Assembly: GCA_948470905.1 (NCBI GenBank) | Contig: CAOKQK010000027.1 | Coordinates: 1 to 39,232 of the forward strand | DNA length: 39,232 nt | Reading direction: 5' to 3' | Source of the DNA: an uncultured Lachnospiraceae bacterium | GTDB lineage: Bacteria; Bacillota; Clostridia; Lachnospirales; Lachnospiraceae | In this document: one piece after another, positions 15,929-23,798 of the stretch | Layout of the letters: each line of letters opens with the position of its first letter | How positions within the stretch are numbered: the stretch's first letter is position 1 | Notes under the pieces: generated by a model | What the model saw: the letters and a program-made list of their open reading frames with translations, nothing else | What the model was told of the DNA's origin: nothing | Databases searched by the model: none | Position numbers and translations under genes: made by a program

Positions 15929-16894
15929 ATGGGCAAGGTGACATTTGGTGTTGACATCGGCGGCACTACGGTAAAGCTGGGGCTGTTCGGGGAAGATGGC
16001 TGCGTATTGGATAAATGGGAGATTCCCACAGATAAAGAAGACAAAGGGAGGCATATTCTGCCGGAGATAGCGGAGAGCATCCTGGCAAAGATGGGAGAGC
16101 GGGGGCTTAGGCAGGAAGATATCCAGGGAATCGGCGTAGGTGCGCCGGGCGCGGTGGATGATGAGGGAAATCTCACCGCAGGCGCCGTGAATATTGGCTG
16201 GCCTCCTTTTAACATACCAGACGCATTAAAAGCATATATTAATGTACCGGTGATGGCACTGAATGACGCCAATGCCGCAGCCTTCGGCGAAATGTGGCAG
16301 GGCGGCGGCAGGGGCTGCCACAGTATGGTGCTGGTCACACTGGGAACCGGCGTGGGCGGCGGGATCATTGTGGGCGGCAGGATTCTGGCCGGGGCAACAG
16401 GAGCCGGCGGAGAGATTGGGCACATCCATATTGAAGATAATGAAACCGAGCAGTGCGGCTGCGGGAATAGAGGCTGTCTGGAGCAGTATGCGTCCGCCAC
16501 GGGCATTGTGCGTCTGGCGAGGAGACGTCTGGCGCAGGATGACAGGCGGAGCCTGCTGCGGGAGGGCGAGCTGTCCGCAAAGAGCGTGTTTGACGCGGTG
16601 AAGGCCGGTGATGATGTTGCCATGGAAATTGCGGAGAGGTTTGGGGATTATCTTGGCAAGGGGCTGGCGGCAGTGGCGGCAGTGGTCAACCCGGAGGTGT
16701 TTGTCATCGGAGGCGGTGTCTCCAAGGCGGGGGAAATCTTGATTTCCTATGTGGCGCCCTGTTTTCAAAAGTATGTTTTTGCACCCTGCAGCGGGACGAA
16801 ATTTGTCCTGGCCAGGCTGGGCAATGACGCCGGTATCTATGGTGCTGCGGGAGTGATACAGTGCGGCGGGCATTCGTCTGTACAGCCGCAGTGA
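15929..16894 (+). CDS. glcK: ROK-family glucokinase
   Basis: This 321-aa protein phosphorylates glucose with ATP to glucose 6-phosphate in the cytosol. It has the ROK pattern: phosphate-binding DIGGTTVKLG (9-18), GVGAPGAV, the sugar site ALNDANAAAFGEMW, the adenosine loop VTLGTGVGGGIIV, GEIGHIHI with the catalytic-region acidic residues, and the zinc site CGCGNRGCLEQYAS near residue 176. I start at ATG 15929, 5 bases after AAGGAG, rather than at GTG 15923. It lies in a run with hprK and murB. ROK proteins include repressors, but there is no N-terminal helix-turn-helix here, so a kinase is the right reading. Glucose specificity is inferred from the family. Confidence 0.9.
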   Translation: MGKVTFGVDIGGTTVKLGLFGEDGCVLDKWEIPTDKEDKGRHILPEIAESILAKMGERGLRQEDIQGIGVGAPGAVDDEGNLTAGAVNIGWPPFNIPDALKAYINVPVMALNDANAAAFGEMWQGGGRGCHSMVLVTLGTGVGGGIIVGGRILAGATGAGGEIGHIHIEDNETEQCGCGNRGCLEQYASATGIVRLARRRLAQDDRRSLLREGELSAKSVFDAVKAGDDVAMEIAERFGDYLGKGLAAVAAVVNPEVFVIGGGVSKAGEILISYVAPCFQKYVFAPCSGTKFVLARLGNDAGIYGAAGVIQCGGHSSVQPQ

Positions 16895-17010
16895 TGTATT
16901 TTGCGCGTCAGATCCTAAGCGCGGCGGCTGTGCCAATGGAAAAGCGGAACGTCTGCGCTGAGGCTTGCAGGGGCATGGCGGCGTTGAAAGAATAAGGGGA
17001 CAATAGGCAG

Positions 17011-17925
17011 ATGATTAGTGGAGCGGTGGTTGAGGCATTACAGAGATTTGTACCCAAAGAAAATATCTGCTTGCAGGAGCCGATGGCAGGTCACACAACC
17101 TTTCGGATAGGTGGGCCTGCTGATTGCTTTTTGCAGATAGAAAATGAAGAACAGCTCAAAGGAGTGCAGCGATATCTGAATATGGTGGAAATGCCATATT
17201 TTGTGTTGGGAAACGGAAGCAACCTGCTTGTAAATGACAACGGTTATCGAGGCATTATCCTTCAGATAGGACCGAAGATGAATGGAATCATCGTGGAGGG
17301 CGTGCGCATTGTGGCAAAGGCTGGCGCATTGCTGAGCCAGGTGGCGAGGACCGCCATGGAGCACGGCCTCACCGGGCTGGAGTTCGCATCCGGGATCCCC
17401 GGAACGGTGGGCGGGGGCGTTATGATGAATGCGGGCGCCTACGATGGGGAGATGAGCCAGGTGGTGACGCAGGTCAGGGTGGTCAGCAGGGACGGCGAGA
17501 TCATGGAGCTGGACAGGGCGACCATGGAATTTGGCTATAGGACCAGCACGATCCGCAACAATTCCTTCATTGTGACGGAGGTAACTTTTGAACTGCAAAG
17601 CGGTGACAAAGATGTGATCAGGGCAAAGATGGAGGAGCTGATGGAGCGCAGGAGGGAGAAGCAGCCCCTGGAGTATCCCAGTGCAGGCAGCACCTTCAAG
17701 CGTCCGGAGGGGTATTTCGCAGGGAAGCTGATCATGGATGCCGGCATGAAGGGGTTTCAGATAGGCGGGGCGAGAGTGTCCGACAAACATTGTGGATTTG
17801 TAGTCAATATGGGAAATGCGACGGCCCGGGATGTCAGGGGCGTCATAGAAGAAATACAGGAGCGTGTAAAGGATAAATTTAGGGTGGATCTTGAGCCTGA
17901 GGTTGTTTTCCTGGGCTGGAAGTAG
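17011..17925 (+). CDS. murB: UDP-N-acetylenolpyruvoylglucosamine reductase
   Basis: This 304-aa FAD enzyme makes UDP-N-acetylmuramate, the second committed step of peptidoglycan precursor synthesis, using NADPH. The FAD-binding domain shows TTFRIGGPAD, YFVLGNGSNLLV and SGIPGTVGGGVMMNAGAY. The YRTSTIRNN segment and PSAGSTFKRP carry the substrate and catalytic Ser regions, and the end LEPEVVFLG holds the final catalytic Glu. Length matches the shorter type II MurB of Firmicutes. A 116-base gap without recognised genes separates it from glucokinase. The nearest Shine-Dalgarno-like stretch, GGGGAC, is about 10 bases before the ATG. rapZ follows 26 bases later. Confidence 0.96.
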   Translation: MISGAVVEALQRFVPKENICLQEPMAGHTTFRIGGPADCFLQIENEEQLKGVQRYLNMVEMPYFVLGNGSNLLVNDNGYRGIILQIGPKMNGIIVEGVRIVAKAGALLSQVARTAMEHGLTGLEFASGIPGTVGGGVMMNAGAYDGEMSQVVTQVRVVSRDGEIMELDRATMEFGYRTSTIRNNSFIVTEVTFELQSGDKDVIRAKMEELMERRREKQPLEYPSAGSTFKRPEGYFAGKLIMDAGMKGFQIGGARVSDKHCGFVVNMGNATARDVRGVIEEIQERVKDKFRVDLEPEVVFLGWK

Positions 17926-17951
17926 AATGAAGTACGCATAGAGGTGTAAAA

Positions 17952-18818
17952 ATGAGATTTGTGGTAGTGACAGGAATGAGCGGCGGTGGCAAGAGCACCG
18001 CCCTGAAAATGCTGGAAGATGCGGGCTTTTATTGTGTGGACAACCTTCCGCTGTCCCTTGTGGAGAAGTTTGTGGAGCTGATCTCCATGCCAAACAGTGA
18101 GATCAGCAAGGTGGTGCTGGGGCTGGATGTGCGTTCTGACCAGTCTTTCAAGGACGCCACCCGCGTGCTGAAACAGCTGAAGGATAAAGGATATTCTTTT
18201 GAGATACTGTTCATGGATGCCAATGACAGTGTCCTGATCAAGCGCTACAAGGAGACGCGTCGTATTCATCCGCTTGCGGCGGACGGCATGCTGGAGGACG
18301 GCGTGAAGATGGAGCGCAGGGTGCTGGACGACATTAAGCGTAACGCCGACTATGTGATCGACACCTCCAACCTGCTCACAAGGGAGCTGAAAGAGGAGCT
18401 GGACCGTATTTTTGTGGGCAACGGGGAATATAATAGTCTCATGGTGACAGTGATGTCCTTTGGCTTCAAGCACGGTATTCCTGCAGATGCGGATCTGGTG
18501 TTTGATGTGCGCTTCCTGCCCAATCCCTTCTATATCGACGAGATGAAGCGCAAGACAGGCAATGACAAAGAAGTACAGGATTATGTGATGTCTTTTAAGG
18601 AGGCGGGGCAATTTCTGGAGAAGCTGGCGGACATGATAAAGTTCCTGATGCCCAATTATGTGAAGGAGGGCAAGTACCGCCTGGTCATCGCCATCGGCTG
18701 TACAGGGGGCAAGCACCGGAGTGTGACGCTTGCAAACGAGCTGTATAAGCGCCTGAAAGACGAGGGAAAATACGGCATAAAGTTGTACCACAGAGACGTA
18801 AGCGCCCAGGGGACGTAA
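17952..18818 (+). CDS. rapZ: RapZ/YvcJ-family nucleotide-binding protein
   Basis: This 288-aa protein belongs to the RapZ (YvcJ) family. The N-terminal P-loop is GMSGGGKSTALK (8-19), followed by DDAGFYCVDNLP-like sequence (EDAGFYCVDNLP) and a Walker B-like VVLGLDVRS. The C-terminal domain ends with the family signature IAIGCTGGKHRSV. In E. coli RapZ steers RNase E to the small RNA GlmZ and so tunes amino-sugar synthesis; in Firmicutes its role is less clear. It is placed as in other Firmicutes, between murB and whiA. The yvcK gene usually found between rapZ and whiA is absent: only 25 bases separate them. Confidence 0.95.
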   Translation: MRFVVVTGMSGGGKSTALKMLEDAGFYCVDNLPLSLVEKFVELISMPNSEISKVVLGLDVRSDQSFKDATRVLKQLKDKGYSFEILFMDANDSVLIKRYKETRRIHPLAADGMLEDGVKMERRVLDDIKRNADYVIDTSNLLTRELKEELDRIFVGNGEYNSLMVTVMSFGFKHGIPADADLVFDVRFLPNPFYIDEMKRKTGNDKEVQDYVMSFKEAGQFLEKLADMIKFLMPNYVKEGKYRLVIAIGCTGGKHRSVTLANELYKRLKDEGKYGIKLYHRDVSAQGT

Positions 18819-18843
18819 GGCGGCGTGACAGGAGATGGATCAT

Positions 18844-19725
18844 ATGTCATTTTCAGGAGAGGTTAAGGCAGAGCTGGCGAAGCACATCAGCCCGGCGAGG
18901 CACTGCCAGATAGCGGAGCTTGCGGCGATTATGAATTTCTGCGGACAGTATGGCAGGGATAAAGACGGATATTACGCAATAGGATTTCAGACCGAAAATG
19001 AAGCTCTTATCAGAAAAGGCTTTACATTATTGAAAAAAACATATAATATAGAGAATGGTATTTCCCTGAGGGAGGAGGATATGGTGAGCCTGCTGCAGAA
19101 GACGGGGGATCTTCATGAGCCGGTCAGTCCGCTTCTGCTCAAGAATTCCTGCTGTCAGAGAGCCTTTCTGAGAGGCGCTTTTCTGAGCATCGGTTCCATG
19201 AGCGCTCCGGAAAAGGGCTATCATCTGGAGTTTGCCTGTCCAAGCGAGGCAAAGGCAAAGCAGCTTCAGAAACTGATCAAAGGCTTTGACATTGAATCCA
19301 AGGTCATCCTGCGTAAGAAGTATTATGTTGTTTACCTGAAGGAAGGCGCCGGGATCGTGGATCTGCTCAATGTCTGCGAGGCGCCTGTATCGCTGATGAA
19401 CTTGGAAAATCTCAGGATACTGAAAGAGATGAGAAATTCCGTAAACAGGCGTGTGAACTGTGAGACAGCCAACATAGCCAAGACGGTAAATGCCGCGGCG
19501 AGACAGGTGGAGGACATAGAATACCTCAGGGACCATTATGGGTTTGAGAATTTGCCTGAGGGGCTTCGGGAGATGGCGGAGGTACGCCTGGAGAATCCTG
19601 ATGCGCCGCTCAAGGAGCTGGGTGAGTATTTTACCCCGGCAATAGGGAAATCTGGCGTCAATCACAGACTGCGCAAGCTTGGCGAACTTGCGGAAAAAGT
19701 GCGGTCGGCACAGTGCCGGAGGTAA
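18844..19725 (+). CDS. whiA: WhiA-type DNA-binding regulator
   Basis: This 293-aa protein is WhiA, a regulator with an N-terminal LAGLIDADG-like fold lacking nuclease residues and a C-terminal helix-turn-helix. The N-terminus MSFSGEVKAELAKHI is typical. The middle reads CCQRAFLRGAFLSIGSM, and the C-terminal part NRRVNCETANIAKTVNAAARQVEDI then LGEYFTPAIGKSGVNHRLRKL is the DNA-binding section. WhiA is needed for sporulation septation in Streptomyces and affects division and chromosome segregation in Bacillus. I use ATG 18844 because AGGAG abuts the earlier ATG at 18835. It is downstream of rapZ and upstream of the Crh-like gene, as in B. subtilis. Confidence 0.95.
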   Translation: MSFSGEVKAELAKHISPARHCQIAELAAIMNFCGQYGRDKDGYYAIGFQTENEALIRKGFTLLKKTYNIENGISLREEDMVSLLQKTGDLHEPVSPLLLKNSCCQRAFLRGAFLSIGSMSAPEKGYHLEFACPSEAKAKQLQKLIKGFDIESKVILRKKYYVVYLKEGAGIVDLLNVCEAPVSLMNLENLRILKEMRNSVNRRVNCETANIAKTVNAAARQVEDIEYLRDHYGFENLPEGLREMAEVRLENPDAPLKELGEYFTPAIGKSGVNHRLRKLGELAEKVRSAQCRR

Positions 19726-19822
19726 GGCACTGCCATAAGAAGTACCGTGTCAGTCATTTAACTCATTTGCGCTGAAGTGAAGATGCGTGATAGAGAAGAG
19801 AGTTAGAAAGAGGAGGAGTACC

Positions 19823-20083
19823 ATGACAAAGAGGAGTGTCCAGATTAAATTGGAAAACGGTCTTGAGGCGAGACCCGTGGCGTTGCTGGTTCAGGAGGCA
19901 AGCAAGTATGACAGTACGATTTACATCCACTCGGGCGATAAACGTGTCAATGCGAAAAGCATTATGGGTATGATGAGTTTGAGCTTGAGCAACGGAGACG
20001 AACTTGAAGTTTCTGCAGAAGGCTTTGATGAAAAGGCGGCAGTAGAAGGGATTGAGGACTTTCTGAGCAGCCACAGGGCTTAG
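19823..20083 (+). CDS. Crh-like HPr protein with Glu at position 15
   Basis: This 86-aa protein has the complete HPr fold. The active-site loop reads NGLEARPVALLVQ, with Glu exactly at residue 15, where HPr has the His that carries phosphate in the PTS. The regulatory site VNAKSIMGMMSL is intact with Ser46. B. subtilis Crh has Gln at 15 and is likewise phosphorylated only on Ser46 by HPr kinase, acting as a CcpA cofactor. Gene order (rapZ, whiA, then this gene) matches the crh locus, and hprK lies upstream in the same run. It should therefore be regulatory and unable to take part in sugar transport; Glu15 might mimic a permanently charged site. It begins with ATG after AGGAGG. Confidence 0.9.
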   Translation: MTKRSVQIKLENGLEARPVALLVQEASKYDSTIYIHSGDKRVNAKSIMGMMSLSLSNGDELEVSAEGFDEKAAVEGIEDFLSSHRA

Positions 20084-20094
20084 GGCAGGAGGAT

Positions 20095-20136
20095 AAAGGC
20101 GGAATCAACGGGGGATGCTGTTGGTTCCGCCTTTGT
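20095..20136 (+). terminator. Rho-independent terminator after the crh-like gene
   Basis: AAAGGCGGAA and CAAC (20095-20109) pair with GTTG and TTCCGCCTTT (20120-20134), giving about 14 bp with one internal mismatch. A short T-rich tail (TTTGT) ends it. It closes the uvrC-to-crh gene run. Confidence 0.75.
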
Positions 20137-20247
20137 CACAGAAGACGGAGGCTTTTTTAAGGCAGGCTGCAGTGGTTTGCGCAGGGAAAAGCTGAGCATT
20201 TTTCGGATTGTCAGGGCCGGAGATCCCGGCGCAGATTGAGAGGGACT

Positions 20248-21135
20248 ATGGGGAAGAAATTATTGTTTATATATAATCCCAAAGCAGGGAAGGCAAAGAT
20301 TAAAAGTAAGCTGGCGGATATTCTGGACGTGTTTGCAAGGGCCGGATACGAGATGACGGTGATCCCCACACAGAAGCATGACGACGCGCGCAGGATTGTG
20401 GCGGCGCGCTCCCCGGAGTACGACCTGGTAGTCTGCAGCGGCGGTGACGGTACATTGGACGAGACGGTGACGGGCATGATGCAGAGCTCTTTCCGCACGC
20501 CTTTCGGCTATATCCCCGCAGGCAGCACCAATGACTTTGGCAGCAGCCTGGGGCTGCCCAAAAACATGGTGAAGGCGGCGGAGATCATCACCCAGGACAA
20601 AAGCTTTCCCTGCGATGTGGGCTCCTTTAACGAGGATATCTTTGTGTATATCGCGGCTTTTGGGTTATTTACCAATGTATCCTATGAGACGAAGCAGGAC
20701 ATGAAGAACCTTCTGGGATACATGGCATATCTGCTGGAGGGAATGAAAAACCTGTCCTCCGTTCGTTCCTTTCCCATGCAGGTGAGCTGGGAGGACAAGA
20801 CCATAAAGGACGACTTTATATTCGGCATGATCACCAATTCCGTTTCCGTGGGAGGCTTCAAGAACATCACAGGCAAAAATGTCAGGCTGGATGACGGTGT
20901 CTTTGAAGTGACCCTGATCAAAACGCCAAGGAATCCCATAGAGCTGAACAATATCCTGATCTCCCTGATCAACAGGGACATTGACACCAACTCCATGTAT
21001 TGTTTCCGCACGGCGGAGCTGACACTCACATCCCAGGAGGAGGTAGCCTGGACCCTGGACGGAGAGTACGGGGGCAGCCATACTTCTGTTACTATCCGCA
21101 ATGTGCATCAGGGGATTGATATCCGGGTAAAGTGA
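20248..21135 (+). CDS. Diacylglycerol kinase-family lipid kinase (YegS/DagK type)
   Basis: This 295-aa protein belongs to the soluble lipid kinases that transfer phosphate from ATP to diacylglycerol or similar lipids. The N-terminal catalytic domain has FIYNPKAGK, the nucleotide loop VVCSGGDGTLDETVTGMM and IPAGSTNDFGSSLGLP. The C-terminal beta-rich domain includes DGVFEVTLIKTP and ends with WTLDGEYGG, the usual DGE segment. There is no membrane helix. I use the ATG at 20248 after GAGAGGG rather than the TTG four codons earlier. It is monocistronic, after a terminator. The lipid substrate is not predictable; some relatives act on sphingoid or undecaprenyl lipids. Confidence 0.88.
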   Translation: MGKKLLFIYNPKAGKAKIKSKLADILDVFARAGYEMTVIPTQKHDDARRIVAARSPEYDLVVCSGGDGTLDETVTGMMQSSFRTPFGYIPAGSTNDFGSSLGLPKNMVKAAEIITQDKSFPCDVGSFNEDIFVYIAAFGLFTNVSYETKQDMKNLLGYMAYLLEGMKNLSSVRSFPMQVSWEDKTIKDDFIFGMITNSVSVGGFKNITGKNVRLDDGVFEVTLIKTPRNPIELNNILISLINRDIDTNSMYCFRTAELTLTSQEEVAWTLDGEYGGSHTSVTIRNVHQGIDIRVK

Positions 21136-21241
21136 CAGGGGATTTAAAGCAGTCTTTGCTTATGGAAAGGCATGATCCTCCGGCTGAGCTTTGAGGGGGG
21201 ATCAAAGCGGATAATAAATTGTAAAAAAAATATTTTGGTAA

Positions 21242-21270
21242 TTGACAAACATAGCTATGTCATGTATAAT
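21242..21270 (+). promoter_or_regulatory. Perfect consensus promoter of tRNA-Ser
   Basis: TTGACA (21242-21247) and TATAAT (21265-21270) are both exact and 17 bases apart. A leader hairpin, GCGCTGT (21278-21284) with ACAGCGC (21288-21294), lies between the promoter and the mature tRNA. Confidence 0.9.
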
Positions 21271-21331
21271 AATAAATGCGCTGTGGGACAGCGCGGTAAT
21301 TCAATATTGGCAGAGCCGTCATTCGGATTAT

Positions 21332-21419
21332 GGAGAAGTACTCAAGAGGCCGAAGAGGCGCCCCTGCTAAGGGTGTAGGTCGGGCAACCGGCGCGAGGGT
21401 TCAAATCCCTCCTTCTCCG
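21332..21419 (+). tRNA. tRNA-Ser (anticodon GCT)
   Basis: This 88-nt class II tRNA has acceptor stem GGAGAAG with CTTCTCC and discriminator G. The D arm includes CTCAAGAGGCCGAAGAGG, the anticodon loop is CTGCTAA (anticodon GCT, reading AGC/AGT), a long variable arm is present (TAGGTCGGGCAACCGGCG), and the T arm contains GGGTTCAAATCCC. CCA is not encoded. Confidence 0.96.
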
Positions 21420-21436
21420 CTTTTAGCTCTGTCGGT

Positions 21437-21480
21437 AAAAAGTCGGAAATGCTTATGATTTAGGCATTTCCGACTTTTTT
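21437..21480 (+). terminator. Terminator after tRNA-Ser
   Basis: AGTCGGAAATGC (21441-21452) pairs with GCATTTCCGACT (21464-21475), and the run of T residues to 21480 completes a strong intrinsic terminator. The A-run before the stem would let it work weakly in the other direction too. Confidence 0.92.
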
Positions 21481-21582
21481 GTGTACAGCTTAAGACTCTC
21501 CCCTGGCTGCTGCCGTAAACATAGTCCCGGGATATCAGGCGGTCTGCAGCGCCTGCTGCTTACATGCCGCCTGCCCGGATCC

Positions 21583-22470
21583 TCAGGCTTTCTTCACAGG
21601 AACCCACAGCTCACAGAACAGGTTACTTTCTCCTTTTTCAAAATAGATTTCATAGTCTGTGTCGTCTGTCTGCATATAGCCTGTCTGGGGAACAAATTCT
21701 TTAAAAAATTTACTCCAGGTTTCTCCAAGACAGTCGCCGTTGGGGCCAAAACATTTAAAGACCGCGTAGTCGGCAGGATCGGTCTTCCATAAGGAATAGC
21801 CGTTTTGGATATAAGACTCTAAATCTTTGACGTCGGTATTTTCATCAATCAAAACACCGATTCCGTAATTAAAGTGGGTTTCGCTGCCTTTGACAGGGGT
21901 ACACAGACCATACAAGTCCCTTTTTCCCTCCCTGCGGAGAAGCTGCATGGGTTTGATCAGTTTTTTCTCAGAGCATTCCGTCCAGAAATCAGGGATGCTG
22001 TGGTCATTGTCATCGTTGCTGATCTCGTTGGGGAAAGATCTCACCAATGCGAGAAATTGCTGGCTTCCTCTGTGTTCGATTCTGTAATCCATAATACTAC
22101 CACCTTCCAATATGATTTTTATTACAAGGGGATTAAACAAATGAAGCTTTGCGCCTTTTTGCTTCGCCTGTCTGGGTGTAGAGCCGTGAAATCGTGAAAA
22201 AGCCTTGGAAAAGCTTTCCGGCGATTCATAGCCATACTTATATGCCGCGTCGATCACCGAGATATCCGTTGCCTGCAGTTCCATGGCTGCCAATGTAAGT
22301 CGTCTGTTACGGAGGTATTCATTGGCGGTCATTCCTGCGATAAAGCTGAAGGTGCGGTGGAAATTGTAGCTTGACATGTGGACATATCTGGCAACCTCAG
22401 CATAACTTATGTCTTCGCAGATATGTTCTTCCATATAGCATATTGCCTGCTGTATCAGTTGTAGCGACAC
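21583..22470 (-). CDS. AraC-family regulator with GyrI-like effector domain
   Basis: This 295-aa regulator has its two AraC helix-turn-helix units at the N-terminus (about 8-105: DISYAEVARYVHMSSYNFHRTF; SVIDAAYKYGYESPESFSKAF), followed by a C-terminal GyrI-like/Rob-type ligand-binding domain (about 125-295, MDYRIEHRGSQQFLALV to ELWVPVKKA). Such proteins sense small, often lipophilic or cationic compounds and activate efflux or detoxification genes. The start is GTG 22470, with AAGGAGGA ten bases upstream; the nearby ATG is in another frame. A TATAAT (minus strand, 22503-22498) lies just upstream. The GH43-like gene precedes it on the same strand by 130 bases. No target gene is obvious here. 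Confidence 0.9.
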   Translation of the reverse strand: MSLQLIQQAICYMEEHICEDISYAEVARYVHMSSYNFHRTFSFIAGMTANEYLRNRRLTLAAMELQATDISVIDAAYKYGYESPESFSKAFSRFHGSTPRQAKQKGAKLHLFNPLVIKIILEGGSIMDYRIEHRGSQQFLALVRSFPNEISNDDNDHSIPDFWTECSEKKLIKPMQLLRREGKRDLYGLCTPVKGSETHFNYGIGVLIDENTDVKDLESYIQNGYSLWKTDPADYAVFKCFGPNGDCLGETWSKFFKEFVPQTGYMQTDDTDYEIYFEKGESNLFCELWVPVKKA

Positions 22471-22600
22471 TTTGTTTCATCCTCCTTGTATGTGCTTATT
22501 ATAGCCGGTCATATATGGAAAGTCCTGACTTCGCTTGCACAGATTTGTCTGTTATCTGTCTGCTCTCTGCCCGGTGGTGTCATGATTCCCGCTGTGCATA

Positions 22601-23464
22601 TTATGAGGTGCCGAAAGCCTTGATGAAGACAGGGCGTTCCATAAGTTTTCGGTTGGGCGAATGCAGGGCAAGCATGGTTTCTTTATTGTCGTCATTTTTT
22701 TCCTTTCCGCCGCCTGGCGTCTGGAATAGCATGCCGTGTCCGCCGTCCCTGGCAAACAGCGGGACCTTATCCTGTGTCCAATGGCCGGTGATGTCGCCAT
22801 TGTCTGATCTTGCGATGCCCACCCCATAGCCCTCGTCCCCGAAGGAGGACCAGATCATGATCAGCCCGCCGTCCGGCAGGCGGTGCATAAAGGGGCCGTC
22901 CGTGACATAGCCGCCGGAGTGGCTTCTGACCCAGGGGGCTTCCGAGGCGCGAAAGAGCAGGACGGGCTCTCCTGCCGCCGCCCTTAAATCATCTGTCAGC
23001 CTTATGGCGCAGATTTCCCCGTCTGTTACCTGTACCCATTCGTGGCAGAATACCATGTATGGGATCTTGTCTTTGGACAAATAAAAAGTTCCGTCCAGGC
23101 ATTCCCATTCCCTTGGGGTGATATTGCCGTCCGAGTGAGGGGTGAAGACGCCGTCCGGCTCGTCTGCCACAAGGATCGATGTGCCACGGCATACGCCCGG
23201 AGCTTTAAAGGATACAAACATGTAGAACTTGTCTCTGTATCTGTGGACTTCCGGCGCCCAATAGTTTCTTGTATAGGGAAAATCGGGCGTCCGCGTGAAG
23301 ATTTCTCTCGGCTCTGACCATGTGCGCAGGTCATCTGAGACATATACGTCCAGCCCGTAAGCCTCATCTTCCCAGCATTCGCTGCCGCGGGTTCCGTACA
23401 TGTAGTATTTTCCGTTGTGGGTGAGGATAAACGGATCCCGGATGTTGATCTCATCTGTGTTCAT
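22601..23464 (-). CDS. GH43-like glycoside hydrolase
   Basis: This 287-aa protein has the five-bladed propeller signature of glycoside hydrolase family 43 (arabinosidases, xylosidases and relatives). NIRDPFIL (Asp10, catalytic base position) and WAPEVH (69-74) are clear, LDGTFYL holds Asp124 at the transition-state-modulating position, and a late GGHGM (His) loop is present. Where many GH43 enzymes have Glu in the general-acid loop, this one reads VTDGPF (Asp189), so the mechanism or substrate may differ. It has no signal peptide, so it would act on imported oligosaccharides. Length is short, single-domain. No transporter or sugar regulator adjoins it. The specific substrate is unknown. Confidence 0.82.
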   Translation of the reverse strand: MNTDEINIRDPFILTHNGKYYMYGTRGSECWEDEAYGLDVYVSDDLRTWSEPREIFTRTPDFPYTRNYWAPEVHRYRDKFYMFVSFKAPGVCRGTSILVADEPDGVFTPHSDGNITPREWECLDGTFYLSKDKIPYMVFCHEWVQVTDGEICAIRLTDDLRAAAGEPVLLFRASEAPWVRSHSGGYVTDGPFMHRLPDGGLIMIWSSFGDEGYGVGIARSDNGDITGHWTQDKVPLFARDGGHGMLFQTPGGGKEKNDDNKETMLALHSPNRKLMERPVFIKAFGTS

Positions 23465-23495
23465 GAGCGTACCTCTTTTCTTTTTTTATAAGGAC

Positions 23496-23716
23496 CTGTA
23501 AACAGCTATGCAATTGTGAAGATTTGCAGTTCCTAAGCATGCTGTACATGCTATGATTTTACCGCGGAAAATTCATTTATTCAAGGCAGGAACAGAGGAA
23601 TGCAAAAAAGTCAAAGGGATTTGCCGTTATCTCTTGATTTCGCCACAGGCAGTAGTTTATAATAAAACATACCTTTTTACATGAAAATAAAAGAACTGTA
23701 AATAACTTTGCAATTG
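23496..23716 (+). repeat. Direct repeat pair exactly 200 bp apart
   Basis: Segments starting CTGTAAA and ending TGCAATTG occur at 23496-23516 and 23696-23716 and match at 18 of 21 positions. They lie in the divergent gap between the GH43-like gene and the HD-GYP-like gene, flanking the latter's promoter. A short palindrome, AGCATG (23536-23541) with CATGCT (23547-23552), lies between them. They may be paired regulator sites. Confidence 0.5.
23634..23663 (+). promoter_or_regulatory. Promoter of the signalling operon
   Basis: TTGATT (23634-23639) and a perfect TATAAT (23658-23663) are 18 bases apart, upstream of the HD-GYP-like gene. Confidence 0.6.
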
Positions 23717-23798
23717 GCGAAAAATGAATTCACAAAGGCAGGGCGGAAGAAGCGGACTTATTTATTTACAGTTCCTGAGATCAGATGGGGTGGGCGGG

